DNA of 64,000 bases from Segnochrobactrum spirostomi (GTDB taxonomy: Bacteria; Pseudomonadota; Alphaproteobacteria; Rhizobiales; Segnochrobactraceae): NCBI RefSeq assembly GCF_009600605.1, contig NZ_VWNA01000002.1, positions 310,001 to 374,000 on the forward strand. The letters run 5' to 3'. Position 1 is the first letter of the stretch, and each line of letters begins with the position of its first letter. A program made the translations under genes and the position numbers. Under the pieces are notes generated by a model, which saw nothing but the letters and a program-made list of their open reading frames with translations, searched no databases and was not told where the DNA came from. Positions 25,502-33,925 of this stretch are shown in pieces.

Positions 25502-26293
25502 ATGATGCAAAACGGCAGGACCATCGCCCGGACGGCAGCGCCCTTGCGTCAGCAGGTGGTGCGCCTCATTCGCGAAGACATCTTGAACGGTGGCCTGATG
25601 CCAGGCCAGCGGCTGGTCGAGAATGCTCTGTGCGAAACCTACGGGGTCTCGCGGACGGTAATCCGCGAGGCGTTGCGGCAGCTCGAATCCGAGCACCTGA
25701 TCCAGGTGAAGCCGAACCTCGGCCCCGTCGTCACCGTGCTGACGGAAGCCGAGATCAAGGCGATCTATGTGGTGCGCGCCGCGATGGAGGGCCTCGCCGG
25801 CAAGCTGTTCGCCCTCAACGCCACGCCCGCTCAGTGCAAGGAACTGGTGCGGCTGCGTAGCCGGCTCGACAAGGAATATCGCAAGGGCGACATCGACAGC
25901 CGCGAAGAGATCAAGGCCGACTTCTACCGGCAGCTCACCGAAGGGGCGGGTAACGAGATCCTGACGGAGAACCTGCGCAGCTTCCACGCCCGGATCGCCG
26001 TGTTCCGCCGCTACGCGTTCGTCGATCCCGCACGCATCGAGTTGTCGATCGCCGAGCTCGAGACCATCATCGAGGCGGCGGCGGTCACGCGAGACCCGGA
26101 GGCGGCCTGGACCGCCTGCGAGCACCACATCATGCTCGCCGGCGACCTCGCCGTAATGGAATATAGCCGCCGCAATCGCGAGCTCTTCGAAGAGGCGGAA
26201 GCGGCGAAGCGCGAGGCCTCGCCGTCCGAGACTAAAGCCGCGGGTTCACCGCCTCGGCGTGGAAACGGTAGGTCCCATCAGGTGCGCGCGTAA
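25502..26293 (+). CDS. GntR-family regulator with FCD domain
   Basis: 263 residues. Winged HTH at about 13-80 (RLVENALCETYGVSRTVIREALRQLESEHLI), FCD effector domain about 88-225. ATG 25502 is followed by a second ATG at 25505. It is in the middle of the catabolic block and is the likely binder of the GTATTAC operators. Its last 62 bases overlap, antisense, the end of the MBL-fold gene (26232-26293). An AGTATGATATTAG stretch just before the start may be a weak autoregulatory site. Confidence 0.9.
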   Translation: MMQNGRTIARTAAPLRQQVVRLIREDILNGGLMPGQRLVENALCETYGVSRTVIREALRQLESEHLIQVKPNLGPVVTVLTEAEIKAIYVVRAAMEGLAGKLFALNATPAQCKELVRLRSRLDKEYRKGDIDSREEIKADFYRQLTEGAGNEILTENLRSFHARIAVFRRYAFVDPARIELSIAELETIIEAAAVTRDPEAAWTACEHHIMLAGDLAVMEYSRRNRELFEEAEAAKREASPSETKAAGSPPRRGNGRSHQVRA

Positions 26294-27134
26294 CGTCGCC
26301 GAGCCCCGGATAGGGGAAATGGTATCCGTGAAAACGGATTCCCTCGTCCGCGACCTTCGCGAAGATCGCCGCCTTGGCCGCCGCACCCTTCTCCGGACTG
26401 GTGTCGTAGTCCATGTGGAAGAACCATTCCGGGTGGTACGGGTCGAACACGTGATGATGGGCGACGTCGCCCGTGAACACCACCTTCTCCCCCGCGCTCT
26501 CGAAGATATAGGCGCACATTCCGGCGGCGTGACCTGCCACGCAGAACGTCGAGACGCCCGGAAACAGGGTGTCGCCCGGCTCGAACAGCTTCAGCCGGTC
26601 ACGATAGGGGCCGACGGCCTCGAGCGTGCCTGAGGTCCACGGCGCGCGGAAATCGTTGCGCCGCAGATTGGCCTCGTCGGTCCATTCGGCCCAGTCGGCC
26701 GACGTGCAATAGAGGTCGGCATTGGGGAACGTCGCGCTGCCGTCGGGCTCGATCAGACCATAGGAATGGTCCGGGTGCAGGTGCGTCATGAGCACGGCAT
26801 CCACCTCCGCCGGGTCGATGCCGGCGGCCGCCATGTTCTCCCGCATGCGGCCCATCTTGTCGCCGAACATGGTGGAGGTCCGGCCCATCCCCGCATCGAT
26901 CAGGAGGAGATGCTGCCCCGTGTTGACCACGACTGGGTTCAGATCCATCGGGATGTGGTCGACGGGTAGCCGGTGTTCCGCCTTGAGACGGGCCATTTCA
27001 TCCGGATCGGCGTTCGGGAAAATGCCCTCGTAGCCGTGATGGATATAGCCGTCCCACAGGACGGTGCATTCGAAGTCGCCGACGTCGAAGCGATGCCAGC
27101 CGGCATTCTGGCGTCTTTGGCGCACTGCGCTCAT
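26232..27134 (-). CDS. MBL-fold metallo-hydrolase (lactonase-like)
   Basis: 300 residues. The metal motif HLHPDH (118-123) and later GHAAGM and TGDVAHH histidine/aspartate ligands give a dinuclear zinc site; the arrangement resembles AHL-lactonase/AttM-like quorum-quenching lactonases. It is the last gene of the aldehyde dehydrogenase / alcohol dehydrogenase operon. In a BVMO pathway it would open the lactone. No signal peptide, so cytoplasmic. Confidence 0.88.
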   Translation of the reverse strand: MSAVRQRRQNAGWHRFDVGDFECTVLWDGYIHHGYEGIFPNADPDEMARLKAEHRLPVDHIPMDLNPVVVNTGQHLLLIDAGMGRTSTMFGDKMGRMRENMAAAGIDPAEVDAVLMTHLHPDHSYGLIEPDGSATFPNADLYCTSADWAEWTDEANLRRNDFRAPWTSGTLEAVGPYRDRLKLFEPGDTLFPGVSTFCVAGHAAGMCAYIFESAGEKVVFTGDVAHHHVFDPYHPEWFFHMDYDTSPEKGAAAKAAIFAKVADEGIRFHGYHFPYPGLGDVTRAPDGTYRFHAEAVNPRL

Positions 27135-27220
27135 TTTGCCTCCCCTTTCGCGCTTTTGTTGATGCGGCGGTTGCGCCGCTTTTTCTTGGGTCGAGTGTCG
27201 TTTTCGGTCCGGCGCCCGCG

Positions 27221-28468
27221 TCAGGGCGCCGTCCACCAACTCCTGTCTCCGGCGATCCCGCGCACGAGCAAAGCGGCGACCGTCGCCTCCGTCAGCGGTG
27301 CGGGATTGTTGAGCACCAGCCGCGTCGCCTTCACCGAGGCGCTCGCGATCTGGGCGACGTGATCCTCGGTCACCCCGAGCGCCCTCAGTTCGAGGGGCGC
27401 GCCGACGAGTTCGAGCAGGCGTTCGATCCGCTCGATGCCGGCACGCGCCTGTTCGAGCTCCGGCTGGTCCGGCCCGGCGACCTCGAGCAGACGGCCGATC
27501 GCGGCGAACTCCGCCGTCGCGTACGGCAGGTTGAGCCGCATCACATAAGGCAAGAGCGCGCCGACGCCGAAGCCGTGCGCGACATGGCCGATCGCGGCGA
27601 TCGGCGACTGGATCGCATGGGCCGCGGCGGTGCCTGTGGTGTTGATCGCCATCCCCGCGCAATAGGCGGCGAACATCACGTCCGAGCGGGCCTCGAGGTC
27701 CGCCGGGTTCGCGACGACGCGCGCCAGGGCGCCGTTCATGAGCCGCAGCCCTTCGGCGCAGAACAGGTCGGTGATCCGGTTCTTGCCGACATAGATCTGT
27801 GTGGCGAGCTGCTCGGGCGTCGGGTTCTTCGGCCGCGCCGTGAAGGCTTCGACGAGATGGGAGAGCGCGTCGGCGGCCGTCGCCGCGGTGAGGCCGCGCG
27901 GGCAGCTCAGCGTCAGCTCGGGATCGATGATGGCCGCGACGGGCTCGATCCGAACGTCGGCGATCGCCATTTTCGCGCCGCGCTCCTCGTCGAACACGAT
28001 GGCGAGGCTGGTCACCTCCGCGCCGGTGCCGCCGGTCGTCGGCACGGTGATCACGGGGAGCGTCGGACCCGGCACCTGGAACTCGCCGAAATAGTCCCGC
28101 ACGTCGCCCCCGTGGGAGAGCACCGCCGAGACCGACTTGGCGAGGTCCATCGACGAGCCGCCGCCGATGCCGACGATCACGTCGATGCCGCGATCCGCCT
28201 GGGCGGCGGCGGCCTCCATCACGTTGGCTCTCGGCAGGTCCGGCAGCGCGCCGTCGTAGAGGAACACGACGAAACCCGCCGCCTCGAGCTGAGCCGCGAT
28301 CTCCTGGAACTCCGGCGTCGAGGCCATGCGGGCGTCGGTGACGAGAAGGCACCGGCGGCCGTAGCTTGCGGCGATCTGAGGAAGCTGCCGGCGCTGACCC
28401 GGACCGAACAGCACCGTTCTCGGCTGGCGGACGAGCCCGAGGCCCAGCCTGTTCTGCATCGTGGTCAC
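27221..28468 (-). CDS. Iron-containing alcohol dehydrogenase
   Basis: 415 residues of the Fe-ADH/maleylacetate reductase family. NAD motif GIGGGSSMD (100-108), TVPTTGGTGAEVT, iron ligands D200 and H204 (DALSHLVEAF) and the two later histidines in AIQSPIAAIGHVAHGFG. GTG 28468 overlaps the aldehyde dehydrogenase stop; ATG 28459 is an alternative. Oxidation of an omega-hydroxy acid to the semialdehyde would fit the pathway. Confidence 0.9.
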   Translation of the reverse strand: MTTMQNRLGLGLVRQPRTVLFGPGQRRQLPQIAASYGRRCLLVTDARMASTPEFQEIAAQLEAAGFVVFLYDGALPDLPRANVMEAAAAQADRGIDVIVGIGGGSSMDLAKSVSAVLSHGGDVRDYFGEFQVPGPTLPVITVPTTGGTGAEVTSLAIVFDEERGAKMAIADVRIEPVAAIIDPELTLSCPRGLTAATAADALSHLVEAFTARPKNPTPEQLATQIYVGKNRITDLFCAEGLRLMNGALARVVANPADLEARSDVMFAAYCAGMAINTTGTAAAHAIQSPIAAIGHVAHGFGVGALLPYVMRLNLPYATAEFAAIGRLLEVAGPDQPELEQARAGIERIERLLELVGAPLELRALGVTEDHVAQIASASVKATRLVLNNPAPLTEATVAALLVRGIAGDRSWWTAP

Positions 28469-29946
28469 GCCGGCACCCCGAGATCGCCAACCGTCAGAGC
28501 CATGTATTTCTGCTCGAGGAATTCGTAGATGCCGTGATGGCCCGCCTCGCGGCCGATGCCGGACGCCTTGGTGCCCCCGAAGGGGGCCGCCGGATCGGCC
28601 ATGATGCCGCGATTGATGCCGACCATGCCGAATTCCAGCCGCTCGCCGAAGGCGACCGCGCGTGTGAGATCGCGGGTGAAGACGTACGAAGCGAGGCCGT
28701 AGCGCGAGTTGTTGGCGAAGTCGAGCGCCTCATCGACGCCGTCGACGCCGAAGATCGTCGCGATCGGGGCGAACAATTCGTTGTTGCAGATCACCGCGTT
28801 CGGGCCGTCGAAGCGCACCACCGTCGGCTCGAAGAAGAAGCCGGGGCGCTGAATGGCTCGGCCACCGGTCAGTACCTCGCCGCCCGCCCGCGTGAGATCG
28901 GCCAGGGTGTCGTACAGGCGGTCGCGCTGGCGCGCGGAGATCATCGGGCCGACATCGACCGGATCGAGGCCATTGCCGACGGTGAGCGCCTTCACCTTGG
29001 CGACGAAGCGCTCGGTGAAGTCGCCCTCGACCTTGCGGTCGACGATGATGCGGTTCGCCGCCACGCATGCCTGCCCGGCATTGCGGAACTTGCAGATGAT
29101 CGCCTGCTCCACCGCGAGGTCGACATCGGCATCGTCGAGCACCACGAACGGGCCGTCACCACCGAGCTCCATGGAGCAATTGACGATGTTCTCGGCGCCG
29201 AGCGCGAGGAGCTGGCTCCCGACCCGCGTCGATCCGGTGAAGCTGACCTTGCGCAGCCGCGGGTCGCGCAACAGGAAATCGGAGATCGGGGCGGAGGAGT
29301 TCGTGTGGATGAGGTTCACCACCCCCCGCGGAAAGCCGACCTCCTCTAGGATCTCGGTGAACAGCGCGCCCGTGAGCGGCGTCTCCTGCGCGGTCTTGAT
29401 GATGGTCGTACAGCCGGCGGCAAGCGCCGCGCCGGCCTTGCGGACGATCATCAGGAGGGGGAAGTTCCACGGCGTGATGAGCAGGCTCGGGCCGACCGGC
29501 TGCTGGGCGACGACGACCCGGCAGCCACCTTGGGAACTGGTGGCGTAGCTGCCGTGGAGATGCGCCACCTGTTCGGCGAACCACAGCAGGAAATCGGCGG
29601 AGAGCAGGAATTCGGCCCGGGATTCCGTCAGCGGCTTGCCGCTTTCGAGCGTCATCGTGCGGGCGATGATGTCCTCGCGCTCCAGCATGAGCCGGTGCGC
29701 CGCGTGCATCAGGTTGGCGCGGGCCCGGGGCGCCATCCGCCCCCACGCTTCTTGCGCGCGCACCGCGGCATCGAGGGCGAGCCGCGCATGATGCGGCGTG
29801 CCGTTCGCGACCTCGGCGAGGACCGCGCCGTCGGCCGGGTTCACGACGGAGATCGAGCCGTCGCCGCTTTGCCACTCGCCGTCGATGAACAAGCCCGTCC
29901 TGACGGCGGCGAGACCCCACCCTGCGGCCCCTGCCTGAAGATCCAT
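28465..29946 (-). CDS. NAD(P)-dependent aldehyde dehydrogenase (GabD-like)
   Basis: 493 residues. The catalytic glutamate lies in MELGGDGPF and the cysteine in GQACVAANR; TPWNFPLLM and FTGSTRVG are cofactor motifs. Succinate-semialdehyde dehydrogenase is the nearest recognisable type, which suits oxidation of an oxo-acid to a dicarboxylate. ATG 29946 is chosen because conserved sequence starts there. A GTATTAC operator lies 45 bases upstream, tying it to the SDR/monooxygenase regulon. Confidence 0.93.
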   Translation of the reverse strand: MDLQAGAAGWGLAAVRTGLFIDGEWQSGDGSISVVNPADGAVLAEVANGTPHHARLALDAAVRAQEAWGRMAPRARANLMHAAHRLMLEREDIIARTMTLESGKPLTESRAEFLLSADFLLWFAEQVAHLHGSYATSSQGGCRVVVAQQPVGPSLLITPWNFPLLMIVRKAGAALAAGCTTIIKTAQETPLTGALFTEILEEVGFPRGVVNLIHTNSSAPISDFLLRDPRLRKVSFTGSTRVGSQLLALGAENIVNCSMELGGDGPFVVLDDADVDLAVEQAIICKFRNAGQACVAANRIIVDRKVEGDFTERFVAKVKALTVGNGLDPVDVGPMISARQRDRLYDTLADLTRAGGEVLTGGRAIQRPGFFFEPTVVRFDGPNAVICNNELFAPIATIFGVDGVDEALDFANNSRYGLASYVFTRDLTRAVAFGERLEFGMVGINRGIMADPAAPFGGTKASGIGREAGHHGIYEFLEQKYMALTVGDLGVPA

Positions 29947-29990
29947 GATCGTCCTCCCGTGCCGATGCTCTCTGTTCGGGCACCGTAGCA

Positions 29991-30005
29991 GTATTACGAT
30001 AATAC
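29991..30005. promoter_or_regulatory. GntR/FadR-type operator, site 3
   Basis: GTATTACGATAATAC differs from site 1 (22002) by a single base. It is 45 bases upstream of the aldehyde dehydrogenase start, in a 262-base region divergent from the next GntR gene. Recurrence of a 15-base near-palindrome in this GC-rich DNA argues for a shared regulator. Confidence 0.58.
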
Positions 30006-30156
30006 GGTGATATGGGGAGGGCAATAGGGTTCGAGGGGCGGAAGGGCTCGCGGGACGCCGCGTCGCGGTGCGGAGCGCGATCTGGATGCGTGGGGAAATT
30101 CTCATTCCGGCGCCCGTGTCGGGCCTGCTTCCACGGAAATCCGCGGGCGGTGCCGA

Positions 30157-30188
30157 TTGACAGCCAAACAAATATATTCTGAATATAT
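30157..30188 (+). promoter_or_regulatory. Promoter with overlapping palindromic operator
   Basis: TTGACA at 30157-30162 is a good -35. The perfect palindrome ATATATTCTGAATATAT (30172-30188, 8-base arms) covers the expected -10 region (TGAATA at 30180, 17-base spacer). It precedes the GntR gene at 30209 and is a probable autoregulatory operator for that protein. Confidence 0.55.
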
Positions 30189-30208
30189 CGCGTTGGAGGA
30201 AGCCGGCC

Positions 30209-30936
30209 GTGTCCCTACCGTCCCCGCAGTCCCCGTCCCGCCAAAGCGACAGCGCCTATGAGCGCCTGCGCCTCATGATCATCCGCACCGAGCTGCCGCC
30301 GGGGCGCTGATCGAGGAGGCGGCGATGATGGAGCGCCTCGGTGTCGGCCGCACGCCGCTTCGGGAGGCGCTGTTCCGTCTGGTGCAGGAGAACCTCGTCG
30401 AGAACGTTCCCCGCCGCGGCCATTTCGTGGCTCAGCTTTCGGCGAGCGATTTCTTCTCGCTGTTCGAGGTGCGCCGCGAGCTCGAGGCACTTTCGGCGCG
30501 GCTCGCGGCCCGCCGCGTTTCGCCGGACTTGCTGGAGAGGCTCGCGACCTTGGTCGAGGAGGCGCGCCAGGGCGTTGCCGAGGGAAACCGCGATCCGGTG
30601 TGGAACCTCGAGGTGGACGAGCGCTTCCATCTCATCGTGGCCGAGGCCGCCAATAACGCGCATCTGAAGGAAGCCGTGGCGCGCTATTACGGTCTCTCGG
30701 TTCGCGCACTTTATAAATCCCATCTTTCCGTTGCGCTGATTTCCGAAGAGCTCTGGGCTTACGAGGGCATGGTCGAGGCGCTGCGTGCCGGCGATGCGAA
30801 GGCGGCCGAAGACGTCATGCGCGCCCATCTCGATATCGATCCGATCAAGGACATCATGTCCGCCGCGGCCGGCGGCGCGGACGCAGCCACCGAAGCCGCT
30901 AACGCCGGCGCCCGCCCTAAGCGGGTGTCGCCATGA
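30209..30936 (+). pseudogene. GntR/FCD regulator, frameshifted near the N-terminus
   Basis: From GTG 30209 (TTGGAGGA ribosome site) the frame reads SDSAYERLRLMIIRTELPPG and then hits TGA at 30308-30310. The expected continuation (A)LIEEAAMMERLGVGRTPLREALFRLV is in the next frame to 30936, with the rest of the winged HTH and an FCD domain intact. One extra G in GGGG 30301-30304 would repair it. A start at ATG 30325 would lack the first helix of the HTH and probably not bind DNA normally. Either a true lesion or a sequencing error; the first gene of a PotABCD-type operon. Confidence 0.82.
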
Positions 30937-31799
30937 GCGGCGATCCGGCCCGCCGTCGGGCGCTCGTTCTTGCCGGGCTGCTGTCGCCGGCGACGGTGCT
31001 GATGATCGTCTTTCTCGTCGCGCCGATGCTGATCGTCATCGGCTACAGCTTCTCCGCCCGCGATGATTATGGCGGCGTGCTGCCCGTCTTCACCTCCGAG
31101 AACTACACCGCTCTTCTCGATCCGCTTTATCTCCACGTGTTGTGGAACTCGGTGTCGCTCGCGGGGCTGACGACGATCATCTGCCTCATCGTCGGTTACC
31201 CGGCCGCCTATTTCATCGCCTTTCGCGCCGGGCGCCTGGCGCCCGTCCTTCTGGTTCTGATGTTGATCCCGTTCTGGATCAACTTCCTGATCCGGATCTC
31301 GGCCTGGGTCGTCCTGCTCGGGCGCAACGGCCTCGTCAATGCCGGGCTCGTCGCGAGCGGTTTGCTCGACGCTCCGATCGGCATGCTCGGCACCGAAGGC
31401 GCCGTACTGGTCGGCCTCGTCTATGCGTTTCTGCCGACGGCAATATTCCCGATCTACGCGGCCCTCAACCCCATTCCGCCGATCCTGATCGAGGCGGCGG
31501 ACGATCTCGGAGCGGGGCCGATCGCGGCGTTTTGGCGGGTCACGCTGCCGCTCTCCCTGCCGGGGGTCATGGCGGCGATCCTGTTCGTCTTCGTGCCGGC
31601 GATGGGGGCTTTCGCGATCCCGGCTCTGCTCGGCGGCGGCAAGTCGATCGTGATCGGAAACCTGATCGTCCAGCTCTTCCTGGAGTTCCGCAACATCCCG
31701 CTCGGCGCGGCGGTGTCGGTCGTCCTGCTCGCCGCTTCGATCGCCCTCATTCTTGTCTATATGCGGATTCTCCAGCGGCTGGAGGCGGCACGGTCATGA
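30933..31799 (+). CDS. Polyamine-type ABC permease (PotB-like)
   Basis: 288 residues, six hydrophobic segments, EAA loop IEAADDLGAGPIAAFWRVTLPLSLPG. ATG 30933 overlaps the regulator stop (ATGA) and its own stop overlaps the next ATG. First of two channel subunits. Confidence 0.93.
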   Translation: MSGDPARRRALVLAGLLSPATVLMIVFLVAPMLIVIGYSFSARDDYGGVLPVFTSENYTALLDPLYLHVLWNSVSLAGLTTIICLIVGYPAAYFIAFRAGRLAPVLLVLMLIPFWINFLIRISAWVVLLGRNGLVNAGLVASGLLDAPIGMLGTEGAVLVGLVYAFLPTAIFPIYAALNPIPPILIEAADDLGAGPIAAFWRVTLPLSLPGVMAAILFVFVPAMGAFAIPALLGGGKSIVIGNLIVQLFLEFRNIPLGAAVSVVLLAASIALILVYMRILQRLEAARS

Positions 31800-32659
31800 C
31801 GAGCCTCTCCCCTGGCCATTCCTTCCGGTCGTCGTCCGCGGGTGTCTTGGCGAGCCGGATCGAGATGTTCGTGGCGCGGGCGCTGTCGCCAACCATCCTG
31901 GTCCTCGCCTACGTCTTCCTCTTTGCCCCGCTCGTCGTCCTCATCGCCTATTCGTTCAATGCCGGCCGCTCGACGGTGGTTTGGAGCGGGTTCAGCTTCA
32001 AATGGTACGAGGCCGTCTTCGCCGATCGTAACCTCGGCCGTGCGTTCTGGGTCAGCGTAATGGTCGCGGTGGTTTCCGCGAGCGCGAGCACCATTGTCGG
32101 AACCCTCGCCGCCTTGGCGCTCGGGCGGCGGCGTTTCCTCGGGGCGGCGTTCTTCTCGACGCTCCTGACGGCGCCTCTGGTGCTGCCCGAGATCGTGATG
32201 GCTGTCGGCCTGCTCGTCTTCATGGTGGCGACCGGCCTCGGGCTCGGCTACGGCTCGATGATCGCGGGCCACATCCTCGTCACCATCCCGTTCACGACGT
32301 TGATCGTCCGCGCCGCGACGGCGGCGCTCGATCATCGACTCGACGAGGCCGCGGCTGACCTCGGCGCCAACGATTGGCAAGTTTTCACACGCGTGACGAT
32401 GCCTCTCCTGGCGCCATCCATCATGACGGCGTTCCTTCTCGCCGCGACGCTGTCCTTCGACAATTTCGTCATGTCGACGTTCACCGCCGGTGTCGGCACG
32501 ACGCCGCTGCCGATCCACATCTATTCCATGCTGAAACTCGGCATCACGCCGCAGATCAACGCGCTCGGAACGCTGATGGTCGCCTTCAACGTGGCGATCA
32601 TCCTGGTCGTGATGACCCGGTATCTGGCGCTCACCTTCAACAAGAAGCCGGATCATTAA
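31796..32659 (+). CDS. Polyamine-type ABC permease (PotC-like)
   Basis: 287 residues, six hydrophobic segments after a 35-residue N-terminal tail, EAA loop LDEAAADLGANDWQVFTRVTMPLLAPS. ATG 31796 overlaps the partner permease stop. Forms the channel with it. Confidence 0.93.
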   Translation: MTSLSPGHSFRSSSAGVLASRIEMFVARALSPTILVLAYVFLFAPLVVLIAYSFNAGRSTVVWSGFSFKWYEAVFADRNLGRAFWVSVMVAVVSASASTIVGTLAALALGRRRFLGAAFFSTLLTAPLVLPEIVMAVGLLVFMVATGLGLGYGSMIAGHILVTIPFTTLIVRAATAALDHRLDEAAADLGANDWQVFTRVTMPLLAPSIMTAFLLAATLSFDNFVMSTFTAGVGTTPLPIHIYSMLKLGITPQINALGTLMVAFNVAIILVVMTRYLALTFNKKPDH

Positions 32660-32713
32660 CCGGAGACGAGCAACCGCGCAGTGCGCGGCACCATCAACAA
32701 AGGGGAACAAGGC

Positions 32714-33760
32714 ATGTCGAAGACGAAGATGCTGGCGGCGGGGCTGAGCCTCTCCGTGCTGATGGCGGCACCGGTCGTAATGACGCCGGCGGCGGCCGAG
32801 GAACTGGCGGTCTATGCCTGGTCGGGCGAGCTGCCGGATGCGATCGTGAAGGACTTCGAAAAGGAGACGGGGATCACCGTCCGGTTCGACACCTTCGACA
32901 GCAATGAATCTCTCATCGCCAAGCTCTCGGCGGGCGGTTCCGGTTACGACGTGGTCAACCCGTCGCAATATGCGGTGCAGATCCTCGCCAAGAAGGGCCT
33001 GATCGTCGATCTCGATCATGCCAAGATCCCGAACCTCGCGGGGCTTTCGCCGAGCTTCAAGACGGTGTCCTACGACCCCGGCAACAAGGTGAGCGTGCCC
33101 TATGTCTGGGGTACGACCGGGCTCGCCTACAATTCCGATTGCGTCAAGGAGCCGATCACAAGCTGGAAGGCGATGTGGGACCCGCAATATAAGGGCCGCA
33201 TCTATATGCTCGACAACATGCTCGCGGCCTATATCGCGGGGCTCCAGGTCAACGGCTTCAAGGCAAATTCGACCTCCCAGGCCGAGATCGAGAAGGCGAC
33301 GCAATCGCTCATCGAGCAGAAGCCGCTGCTCGGCGGCTACAACAGCACGAACTTCGCCGATCTCGTTTCCTCGGGCGAGGCCTGCATCGTCGAAGCGTGG
33401 AGCGGCAACGTGCTCCAGGCGATCAAGGACAATCCGAAGGTCAAATATGTCCTGCCGAGCGAAGGCGGCACGATGTGGGTGGACGGCTACGCCGTCGCCA
33501 AGGACGCGCCGAACCCGGACGCCGCCTACAAGTTCCTCAACTACCTGCTGCGCCCGGACGTGGCGGCGAAGACGACGGAACTCGCGCAGCTTGCGACCTC
33601 GGTCGAAGCGTCCAAGGAGAAGTTGCCCGCCGACATCGTGAAGAACACGGCGATCTTCCCGCCGCCCGAGAGCCTCGCCAAGGCCGACTTCATCCTCGAT
33701 CTCGGACCGGCGACCAAATTCTATCAGGACGGCTGGACCAAGGTGAAGGCGGCGCCCTGA
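32714..33760 (+). CDS. Polyamine-type substrate-binding protein (PotD/PotF-like)
   Basis: 348 residues. Signal peptide MSKTKMLAAGLSLSVLMAAPVVM...AAA, mature part beginning EELAVYAWSGELPDAIVKDFEKETGI, close to PotD/PotF. ATG 32714 follows AAAGGGGAACAAGGC. The ligand is probably a polyamine or a guanidino compound, judged from the ThDP and creatininase-family genes downstream. Confidence 0.92.
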   Translation: MSKTKMLAAGLSLSVLMAAPVVMTPAAAEELAVYAWSGELPDAIVKDFEKETGITVRFDTFDSNESLIAKLSAGGSGYDVVNPSQYAVQILAKKGLIVDLDHAKIPNLAGLSPSFKTVSYDPGNKVSVPYVWGTTGLAYNSDCVKEPITSWKAMWDPQYKGRIYMLDNMLAAYIAGLQVNGFKANSTSQAEIEKATQSLIEQKPLLGGYNSTNFADLVSSGEACIVEAWSGNVLQAIKDNPKVKYVLPSEGGTMWVDGYAVAKDAPNPDAAYKFLNYLLRPDVAAKTTELAQLATSVEASKEKLPADIVKNTAIFPPPESLAKADFILDLGPATKFYQDGWTKVKAAP

Positions 33761-33837
33761 CAGGGTGTTGGAGCTCCCGTTCTCCGGTCCTGCCGTCCGG
33801 GCTTCGACGGCCGGCTCCCCACCCCGCACCGTCGAAC

Positions 33838-33870
33838 GGCGGCTTCCGCTCCCTTGCAGCGGAAGCCGCC
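33838..33870 (+). terminator. 12-bp hairpin after the binding-protein gene
   Basis: GGCGGCTTCCGC (33838-33849) and GCGGAAGCCGCC (33859-33870) are perfectly complementary with a nine-base loop. Placed in the 165-base gap before the ATPase gene, without a T-run. Likely protects the binding-protein mRNA and reduces ATPase expression. Confidence 0.6.
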
Positions 33871-33925
33871 ACTTCCGCCGCGACCCGCCTCGGTCGCCGC
33901 TTCCTTCCCGCGCGAGATGTCGTCG

